DNA of 52,488 nt. Source: Segetibacter sp. GTDB lineage: Bacteria > Bacteroidota > Bacteroidia > Chitinophagales > Chitinophagaceae. The stretch covers positions 1 through 52,488 of the forward strand of contig JAQBNO010000062.1 in assembly GCA_028288485.1 (NCBI GenBank). The letters run 5' to 3'. Below the pieces are notes generated by a model. It saw nothing but the letters and a program-made list of their open reading frames with translations. It was not told where the DNA came from and searched no databases. The position numbers were made by a program, and so were the translations under genes. This document shows, piece after piece, positions 46,420-52,488 of the stretch (position 1 is the stretch's first letter; each line of letters starts with the position of its first letter).

Positions 46420-47000
46420 GAAGATTTTTGGGAGAGCTTTTTCCTTATCCTGCTCAAATGTTCTGGTGAAACTCCAACGAAAGAAGCAACCATATATTGA
46501 GGCACCCTTTGTATAACATACGGTTGTGTATCTACAATTATCCTGTACCGGTCTTCGGGCGTTAGCGCAAGTAATCTTGTATTGTAATTTGATAAGGTGA
46601 TAAAAAGTTGTTCTGCAATCTTTCTTCCAAACTGCTCAAAAACGGGGTGGGTTTTGTAAAGTGCCTGCATATTTGTAAACGACAAGTTGATAACCTCACA
46701 ATCTTCCAAAGCTTCTATATTTTCCGTGCTGGGTTGCTGGGTAAGAAAACTGGTATACTCAGAGATGTAATCGTTTTCGCGAACAAAGCCCGTGCAGATT
46801 TCTTTTCCATCTTCTATCGAAAACAGCCTTAACAAGCCGCTGTTTATGAAAGAAACATAACGGCAGATTTGGCCCTGCTTCACTAAATAATCTCCTTTTT
46901 TGAGGTGCTGGGCAGTGAGCATTTCTTCAAGCGCCTGCAAGTCTTCACTTGTTAATGCAGGAACTAATTTTTTGAAATATTTTTTTATTTTTCCAAACAT
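46416..47000 (-). CDS. Crp/Fnr family transcriptional regulator
   Basis: I choose the start at 47000 (MFGKIKKYFKKLVPALTSED), 194 residues. The 22-residue extension to 47066 is encoded by the dispersed repeat (47042-47077) and lacks homology. Cyclic-nucleotide-like sensor domain (about 20-115, with KKGDYLVKQGQICRYVSFIN), then a helix-turn-helix whose recognition helix SPEHLSRIRKKL carries E..SR, the FNR set that reads TTGAT half-sites. No N-terminal cysteine cluster, so not an Fe-S oxygen sensor like E. coli FNR. It probably regulates itself and the two downstream genes. Confidence 0.88.
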   Translation of the reverse strand: MFGKIKKYFKKLVPALTSEDLQALEEMLTAQHLKKGDYLVKQGQICRYVSFINSGLLRLFSIEDGKEICTGFVRENDYISEYTSFLTQQPSTENIEALEDCEVINLSFTNMQALYKTHPVFEQFGRKIAEQLFITLSNYNTRLLALTPEDRYRIIVDTQPYVIQRVPQYMVASFVGVSPEHLSRIRKKLSQKSS

Positions 47001-47041
47001 TGGAGTTATTGTAAACCGTGCCGAGAAAAGTTGAATTATGA

Positions 47042-47077
47042 TTTGCCGTACAAGTGAGTGACACAACGATGTTTAAT
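47042..47077 (+). repeat. dispersed short repeat, GAGTGACACAAC type
   Basis: TTTGCCGTACAAGTGAGTGA CACAACGATGTTTAAT, near-identical to 40508-40544. Confidence 0.8.
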
Positions 47078-47105
47078 GTGGGTTGGGAAGCTGGAACCAA
47101 AAATA

Positions 47106-47185
47106 CAAGTTGCCGGTTTCAAGTTGCCAGTTACCGGTGCGAGGTGCACGGCACTACATAACAGGTAACCAGCAACCGGCATCCG
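47106..47185. repeat. GTTGCCGGTT-type inverted repeat patch
   Basis: GTTGCCGGTTTCAAGTTGCC and AGTTACCGG are opposed by ATAACAGGTAACCAGCAACC GGC. It lies between the convergent ends of the Crp/Fnr upstream region and purC. Confidence 0.5.
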
Positions 47186-47189
47186 GCTC

Positions 47190-48125
47190 TCAATCTGTTG
47201 CTCCTACGGCCTTTAAGGCTTCAATAATTCGTTGTTCGGTTTCCTGGTCGGTTAAGTTTTCAGGAACAAACTTTTCGCCAATCAATTGTTCGTATAGTTC
47301 GATGTATCGGTTACTAATTGTTTGGATCCAATCATCGCCCATTTCGGGTACTGTTTGGCCTGCTTTGCCCATAAAATTATTTGCTATCAACCATTCCCGA
47401 ACAAACTCTTTACTAAGTTGTTGCTGTGGTTGATCGTTTGCAAGTCTTTCTTCAAAGCCATCGGCGTAAAAATACCGCGATGAGTCGGGTGTATGGATCT
47501 CATCCATCAAATAAATGGTATCGCCAATCTTTCCAAATTCATACTTCGTGTCAACCAAAATTAATCCTCTCTTTGCCGCAAGTTCTTTGCCTCTTTGAAA
47601 GAGTGCCCTTGTGTATTCTTCCAGTATTTGGTAGTCTTCTTCACTTACAATTCCTTTCGAAATAATTTCCTCCCTTGAAATGTCCTCATCATGTCCCTCT
47701 TCAGCTTTTGTAGAGGGCGTAATTAATGGGGAGTGAAAGTAGTTGTTTTCTTTCAGTCCTTCCGGAAGCGGAACGCCACAAAGTATCCTCTTTCCTTCTT
47801 TATAAGTGCGCCACGCGTGCCCTGTTAAGTTACCACGAATGACCATTTCCACTTTAAAAGGCACACAACGTTTTCCAATTGCAGCATTAGGAGCAGGAGT
47901 AGATACAAGCCAGTTGGGGCATATATCGGCCGTTTTGTTTAACATGTAAGCAGCAACCTGGTTTAATACCTGTCCTTTATAAGGAATTGGTTTTGGTAAA
48001 ATAACGTCGAAAGCTGAAATGCGGTTGCTTGCTATCATTACCAGCCATTCGTTACCAATCGAGTATACATCTCTTACTTTGCCGCTATAAAAATTGCTTT
48101 GTTGGGGAAGTTGAAGGTTGGTCAT
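47190..48125 (-). CDS. purC: SAICAR synthase
   Basis: 311 residues: condenses CAIR with aspartate using ATP in purine synthesis. [30 protein letters not shown] is the ATP-binding strand, followed by [30 protein letters not shown] and [20 protein letters not shown], all in order. The length (about 300) fits the long PurC/ADE1 type. Single gene. Confidence 0.96.
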   Translation of the reverse strand: MTNLQLPQQSNFYSGKVRDVYSIGNEWLVMIASNRISAFDVILPKPIPYKGQVLNQVAAYMLNKTADICPNWLVSTPAPNAAIGKRCVPFKVEMVIRGNLTGHAWRTYKEGKRILCGVPLPEGLKENNYFHSPLITPSTKAEEGHDEDISREEIISKGIVSEEDYQILEEYTRALFQRGKELAAKRGLILVDTKYEFGKIGDTIYLMDEIHTPDSSRYFYADGFEERLANDQPQQQLSKEFVREWLIANNFMGKAGQTVPEMGDDWIQTISNRYIELYEQLIGEKFVPENLTDQETEQRIIEALKAVGATD

Positions 48126-48257
48126 GGGTCAAAAATAATATGGTTTGTCTATAAATTTTATTTTTATTACTGAATACACTGGTGAGAAGAAATTAAATTT
48201 TTATACGAAAGAAAGTATATCTAATTTGTCGTTCCAACTATCAAAAACTGCTTTAAT

Positions 48258-51158
48258 ATGAAAAAAAACTACGCTGGTATAACAGGCTTTTTTTCTTGTG
48301 CCTTGTTTTCTATTACCGTGTCCGCTCAAACTACGAATACATTAAGTGGAAATGTAAAAAGCAGCATTAACAACGAAAACCTTTCTGCTGTTTCCATTTC
48401 AATTAAGGGTAGTAACCTGGGAACTTTTACTGATGATAAGGGGAATTTCAAAATTACCAGCAAACTAAGTTTTCCGGTTACACTGGTATTTTCTTCAATT
48501 GGTTTTGCCAGTAGAGAAGTAGAGGTTACAAGTGCTTCACAGTCAATAGTTGTTATATTAGATCCTGTTAAAGCCCTCGCCCAGGAGGTGGTGGTTTCTG
48601 CATCTCGTATGCCTGAGCGTATTCTCGAATCGCCGGTAACTATCGAGAGGGTTAGTGCAGCCAATATCCGCAATACGGCTGCAACCAATTATTATGATAT
48701 GGTAGCAAATTTAAAAGGTGTAGACCTGGTTACGTCGAGCCTTAATTTTAAAACGCCCAGTACCCGCGGGTTCAACGGCAGCGGAAACCTGCGGCTCAAC
48801 CAGTTGGTAGACGGAATGGACAACCAGGCCCCGGGTTTGAATTTCCCGGTGGGAAGTATGATTGGGTTAACCGAACTCGATGTGGAGAGTATGGAACTTC
48901 TTGGTGGAGCTTCTTCAGCCTTATACGGTCCCGGCGGCATGAATGGCACGTTGATAATAAACAGTAAAAATCCGTTCAAGTACCAGGGACTGAGTGTGCA
49001 GGTAAAGGAAGGAATTATGCACATTGCCGATGATGCACGTGAAGCATCAGGTTACCATGATATTAGTTTCCGTTACGGACGAAAATTGTCTGAGAAGTTC
49101 GCTTTTAAATTAGGAGGTCAATATATACGCGCAAAAGATTGGGTTGCACAAGACTACCGCAACTTTAACCGTGGTAATAATCCTGCAACCGGGAAAATTA
49201 CAGCAGGAGAGCGGGCGAACGACCCAAATTTCCAGGGGGTGAATGTTTATGGTGACGAAACATCACTAGACATTCGTAACCCACAAGCTACTCCTTTTCT
49301 GCAGGGAGTAATTGCGCAGGCTGCAGGAGGCGATCCCGCACGTCAGCAACAACTGACTGCTATAATGTCTCCCTATCTCTCATCAGCCTTAAATGTTTCA
49401 CGTACGGGCTATAGAGAGCAGGACATCATAGATCCCACAACAAAAAACCTGCGTTTATCCGGAGGTCTTTATTATAATTTGACACCCGGTCTTGAAGGAT
49501 CATTAACTGCCAACTGGGGTTCAGGTACAACCGTTTATACCGGCAGTGACAGGTATAGTCTGAAGGATTTCAAAATGGCTCAATATAAAGTTGAATTGAG
49601 GCATAAAAACTGGTTCTGGAGAGCGTACACCACGCAGGAAGATGCAGGAAAGTCTTTTAATGCCACCGCGACAAGCCAGTTGTTTAACGAAGGTTGGAAA
49701 CGCAGTTATAATCCTGCCAACGCTGCAGGAAGCTGGTACCCGCAATATACTGCTGCGTTCGCAACCGGAGCAATTACTACTTTTCAACAGGCATTTGCAG
49801 CAGCAATGGCGGCGGGACAAACACAGCAACAGGCAGCAGCTACTGCACAGGGAGTAATGATAAATAATACGAGTGCATATCATACCGCTGCCCGAAATTT
49901 AGCAGACGGCGGAAGACCGGAGGCAGGAACGCCACAATTTCAACGCATTTTTGATTCAGTTGCAGCAAGACCAATCTCGAATGGTGGTGGATTATTTGTA
50001 GATAAGAGCTCTTTGTACATGACCGAAGGGCAATACAATCTGACAGATAAAATAAAATTTGCAGAAGTATTGGTGGGAGCAAATTATAAGCAATATGTCT
50101 TGAACTCAAATGGAACCATTTTTGCCGATACCGCAGGCCGTATTAACATCCAGGAATTTGGCGCTTATGCCCTGGCGTCAAAGAAGCTTTTCAACGATGT
50201 TCTGAAATTAACCGTTTCGGGCCGATATGATAAAAACGAAAACTTTAAAGGAAGGGTCACCCCGCGTTTTTCTGCCGTGATAAAAGTCGCCAAAGACAAT
50301 AATCTTCGACTTAGCTACCAAACTGCCTATCGTTTTCCTTCCACCCAAAATCAGTGGATCAACCTCGTTATTGGTGGAGGAATACGTTTGATTGGTGGAC
50401 TGCCGCAGCTTCGCCAACATTATAATTTTGATAAAGACCCTGTATATACTGTTGAAAGTGTGCAGGCATTTGGGGCAAGTATAGCAGCAGGAACGCCAAA
50501 TCCGGGCTTACTTAAGCAGCAAACTTTTGCAGAATACAAGCCCGAAATTGCGAGGTCTTATGAAGCAGGATACAAAACATTAATCGGCGGAAGACTGTTG
50601 ATTGATGTCTATGGATACTTGTCGGAATATGAAAATTTTATCGGCCGTAAAACAGCTTTACAATCATCAAACGGAACTTTAGCTGGACTGGCTAATTATA
50701 AGATCTATTCAGTATCAGCAAACAGCACCGAAAAAGTAAACACGCACGGCTGGGGAGCATCTGCTGAATACCTGTTGCCAAACAATTTTTCCGTAAACGG
50801 AAATCTTTATTCCGATGTAATAACAAATGTTCCTGCCAATTTCATTACGTATTTTAATACACCTAAATACCGCTCAAATTTCGGACTTTCCAACACAGGT
50901 TTTCTTTATAAAAAGAGGGTAGGATTTACGATCCAATACAAGTTCCAGGATGCTTTTTATTACGAAAATGATTTTGGTGCCGGTGATGTGCCTGCTTTTC
51001 ATACAGTTGATGCACAGGTGAATTATAAATTCCCATCCATTAAATCAATGATTAAGCTCGGTGGAACCAACATAACCAACCATTATTATACTACCGCATT
51101 TGGTAACCCCTCTATTGGGGCGTTATACTATGTAAGCGTAGCCTATAATGTTTTCTAA
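48258..51158 (+). CDS. large TonB-dependent receptor with carboxypeptidase-like N-domain
   Basis: 966 residues: signal peptide (1-24), a CarboxypepD_reg-like domain (about 30-110), a plug (about 120-235) with LNQLVDGMDNQAPGLNFPVG and LGGASSALYGPGGMNGTLIINSKNP, then a long barrel. Two low-complexity Ala/Gln stretches occur in the barrel (about 510-540, AAAMAAGQTQQQAAATAQG). No SusD partner is adjacent, so the substrate is not determined; it ends GALYYVSVAYNVF with a terminal Phe. Confidence 0.93.
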   Translation: MKKNYAGITGFFSCALFSITVSAQTTNTLSGNVKSSINNENLSAVSISIKGSNLGTFTDDKGNFKITSKLSFPVTLVFSSIGFASREVEVTSASQSIVVILDPVKALAQEVVVSASRMPERILESPVTIERVSAANIRNTAATNYYDMVANLKGVDLVTSSLNFKTPSTRGFNGSGNLRLNQLVDGMDNQAPGLNFPVGSMIGLTELDVESMELLGGASSALYGPGGMNGTLIINSKNPFKYQGLSVQVKEGIMHIADDAREASGYHDISFRYGRKLSEKFAFKLGGQYIRAKDWVAQDYRNFNRGNNPATGKITAGERANDPNFQGVNVYGDETSLDIRNPQATPFLQGVIAQAAGGDPARQQQLTAIMSPYLSSALNVSRTGYREQDIIDPTTKNLRLSGGLYYNLTPGLEGSLTANWGSGTTVYTGSDRYSLKDFKMAQYKVELRHKNWFWRAYTTQEDAGKSFNATATSQLFNEGWKRSYNPANAAGSWYPQYTAAFATGAITTFQQAFAAAMAAGQTQQQAAATAQGVMINNTSAYHTAARNLADGGRPEAGTPQFQRIFDSVAARPISNGGGLFVDKSSLYMTEGQYNLTDKIKFAEVLVGANYKQYVLNSNGTIFADTAGRINIQEFGAYALASKKLFNDVLKLTVSGRYDKNENFKGRVTPRFSAVIKVAKDNNLRLSYQTAYRFPSTQNQWINLVIGGGIRLIGGLPQLRQHYNFDKDPVYTVESVQAFGASIAAGTPNPGLLKQQTFAEYKPEIARSYEAGYKTLIGGRLLIDVYGYLSEYENFIGRKTALQSSNGTLAGLANYKIYSVSANSTEKVNTHGWGASAEYLLPNNFSVNGNLYSDVITNVPANFITYFNTPKYRSNFGLSNTGFLYKKRVGFTIQYKFQDAFYYENDFGAGDVPAFHTVDAQVNYKFPSIKSMIKLGGTNITNHYYTTAFGNPSIGALYYVSVAYNVF

Positions 51159-51183
51159 CCCTCACTATAGCAACTAAAGCTGG

Positions 51184-51212
51184 TCCCGCTAATATGATTA
51201 GCGGGATTTTTT
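51184..51212 (+). terminator. terminator of the large TonB receptor
   Basis: TCCCGCTAAT-ATG-ATTAGCGGGA, a perfect 10-bp stem followed by TTTTTT. Confidence 0.85.
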
Positions 51213-51340
51213 ATTAAATGTGTAGTGATGATTGAACAGGAAGTGTGAAGCCGGAGGCAGGAGAAATAATTTGGAATGATTTATTCCTTTAACACCCCTT
51301 AAAGAGTTTTAAAGTGCCTTAATTGCTTGTGGGGCAGTTT

Positions 51341-51373
51341 TTTGGGATTGTAATCTATAATCTTATATTTTTG
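51341..51373 (+). promoter_or_regulatory. Bacteroidota-type promoter for pdhB
   Basis: TTTG (51341-51344), 21 nt, then TATTTTTG (51366-51373), a perfect TAnnTTTG. Transcription would begin near 51380, after the ATG at 51376, supporting the start at 51427. Confidence 0.6.
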
Positions 51374-51426
51374 CGATGCTTTTAATAAAGCAACCCTTTA
51401 TTATACCAAATAATTCCATCAAAAAT

Positions 51427-52410
51427 ATGCGCACGATACTGTATAGAGAAGCTCTTAGAGAAGCCATGAGTGAAGAAATGAGAAAAGATGAAAAAATCTT
51501 TTTGATGGGTGAGGAAGTGGCGGAATATAATGGTGCTTATAAAGTTAGCCAGGGAATGCTGGCAGAATTTGGTCCGAAACGAGTGATTGATACGCCGATT
51601 GCAGAATTAGGTTTTACAGCAATTGCGGTAGGTGCGGCGCAAAACGGTCTTCGTCCTATTGTTGAATATATGACCTGGAACTTCGCAGTACTGGCGCTGG
51701 ACCAGATCTTAAATACGGCCAGTAAAATGTTGGCCATGAGTGGTGGACAAGTTGGTTGTCCTATTGTTTTTCGTGGAGCTACCGGAAGTGCAGGTCAATT
51801 GGGTGCGCAGCACTCTACCTCTTTTGAAAGCCTGTACGCAAATATTCCTGGTTTAAAAGTTATATCTGTTTCTAATCCATACGATGCAAAAGGATTGTTG
51901 AAAAGTGCTATTATCGACAACGACCCGGTGGTATTTATGGAAAGTGAAGTAATGTATGGTGAGAAAGGTGAAGTGCCTGAAGAGACCTATTATATCCCGA
52001 TTGGAAAGGCTGATATTAAAAGACCCGGAAAGGATGTAACCATCGTTTCTTTTAATAAAATGATGAAAGTGGCATTAGGTGCTGCAGAAGAACTGGCGAA
52101 AGAAGGCGTGGAGGCAGAAGTAATTGATCTTAGAACCATTCGTCCTTTGGATTGGTATACTATCCTGGAAAGTGTTAAGAAAACAAACCGGCTGGTAATT
52201 GTTGAAGAGCAATGGCCTTTTGCCTCTGTAAGCTCAGAAATTGCCTACCGCATTCAGAAAGAAGGATTTGATTATTTGGATGCGCCTATCCGCCGTATTA
52301 CCAGTGCCGACGCACCAATGCACTATGCTCCAAACCTGGTAGCGGCCTATCTTCCTGATATTCCAAGAACGGTGAAATTGGTGAAGGAAGTGATGTATAT
52401 GAAGAAATAG
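51427..52410 (+). CDS. pdhB: pyruvate dehydrogenase E1 beta subunit
   Basis: 327 residues from the chosen start MRTILYREALREAMSEEM. The upstream 17 residues (from 51376) would be absent from a transcript starting near 51380. Features: FLMGEEVAEYNGAYKVSQGML, DTPIAELGFTAIAVGAAQNG, FRGATGSAGQLGAQHSTSFE, and the C-terminal transketolase domain (IVEEQWPFASVSSEIA). It forms the E1 heterotetramer with PdhA (not in the window) and feeds acetyl-CoA. A terminator follows. Confidence 0.95.
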   Translation: MRTILYREALREAMSEEMRKDEKIFLMGEEVAEYNGAYKVSQGMLAEFGPKRVIDTPIAELGFTAIAVGAAQNGLRPIVEYMTWNFAVLALDQILNTASKMLAMSGGQVGCPIVFRGATGSAGQLGAQHSTSFESLYANIPGLKVISVSNPYDAKGLLKSAIIDNDPVVFMESEVMYGEKGEVPEETYYIPIGKADIKRPGKDVTIVSFNKMMKVALGAAEELAKEGVEAEVIDLRTIRPLDWYTILESVKKTNRLVIVEEQWPFASVSSEIAYRIQKEGFDYLDAPIRRITSADAPMHYAPNLVAAYLPDIPRTVKLVKEVMYMKK

Positions 52411-52461
52411 TCCATAGTCCATAGTTAGGACGTCATCAAGTCAATTAGATTGAAAATTATT

Positions 52462-52488
52462 CCCGGAGCTTAACTCCGGGTTTTTTTT
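52462..52488 (+). terminator. terminator of pdhB
   Basis: CCCGGAG-CTTAA-CTCCGGG followed by eight T residues at the end of the window. Confidence 0.9.

Noticed and set aside
47001-47066. N-terminal extension of the Crp/Fnr regulator
   Set aside because: Encoded partly by the dispersed repeat at 47042-47077 and not similar to the family, so the start at 47000 is preferred.
1-52488. CRISPR array
   Set aside because: The recurring short elements are scattered singly over tens of kilobases in both orientations, not regularly spaced, and no cas gene is present.

Overview
The window looks like a chromosomal segment of a Bacteroidota bacterium, most likely a Chitinophagaceae-like soil or freshwater organism. 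The support is three TonB-dependent receptors (two with an N-terminal CarboxypepD_reg-like domain), several promoter-like sites of the Bacteroidota form TTTG...TAnnTTTG, few strong Shine-Dalgarno sites, cytoplasmic PAS kinases paired with single-domain response regulators, and no Proteobacteria- or Firmicutes-type operon structure. The taxonomic call is inference from gene content; no rRNA or intact tRNA lies in the window.

Layout. 0.2-6.3 kb (minus): a tight four-gene run of GAF/PAS histidine kinase, CheY-like regulator, PLP aminotransferase, and an unusual fusion of an FAD monooxygenase with a DsbA/FrnE-like thiol oxidoreductase. 7-12.4 kb (plus): sucA and sucB of the 2-oxoglutarate dehydrogenase complex, separated by about 900 bp holding a decayed MNT-HEPN toxin-antitoxin pair. 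12.7-16.3 kb: MFS transporter, GNAT acetyltransferase, and a PAS protein with a histidine-kinase dimerisation segment but no ATPase. 16.3-18.9 kb (minus): a frameshifted kinase-like pseudogene, then etfA/etfB. 19-23.3 kb (plus): TPR protein, glnS, small membrane protein, tilS. 23.3-27.4 kb (minus): HicA-like remnant, TonB receptor, DUF1801 protein, and a VOC gene with an internal TGA. 27.9-32.6 kb: Tat-exported phosphoesterase, triple-PAS kinase with its receiver, AI-2E transporter. 32.7-34.3 kb: RelE-like remnant, then prfB with the classical +1 programmed frameshift. 34.4-38.6 kb: a pair of terpene-synthase-like genes, a small membrane protein, and a BamA-type barrel. 38.6-42.8 kb: a duplicated ~290 bp non-coding element flanking a VOC gene, then an LTA-synthase-type phosphatase/transferase. 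42.9-48.1 kb (minus): BtuB-like receptor, a Crp/Fnr regulator with an ABA4-like protein and a seven-helix protein, then purC. 48.3-52.5 kb (plus): a large TonB receptor and pdhB.

How it fits together. Central carbon and electron flow is well represented: SucA/SucB, PdhB, and EtfAB. Translation and nucleotide genes (glnS, tilS, prfB, purC) are ordinary housekeeping. The more individual parts are three points. First, an adjacent pair with class I (DDxxD plus NSE-like) and class II (DxDDTxM) terpene-synthase signatures, the class II-like partner carrying a signal peptide. Second, the aminotransferase / monooxygenase-DsbA fusion apparently co-transcribed with a two-component pair. Third, a Crp/Fnr-ABA4-7TM cluster with a perfect TTGAT-N4-ATCAA site between regulator and targets.

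The intergenic regions are full of decay. They hold remnants of at least three toxin-antitoxin families, a kinase-like pseudogene, a VOC pseudogene, and a dispersed short repeat with core CAAGTGAGTGACACAAC occurring at nine or more places in both orientations.
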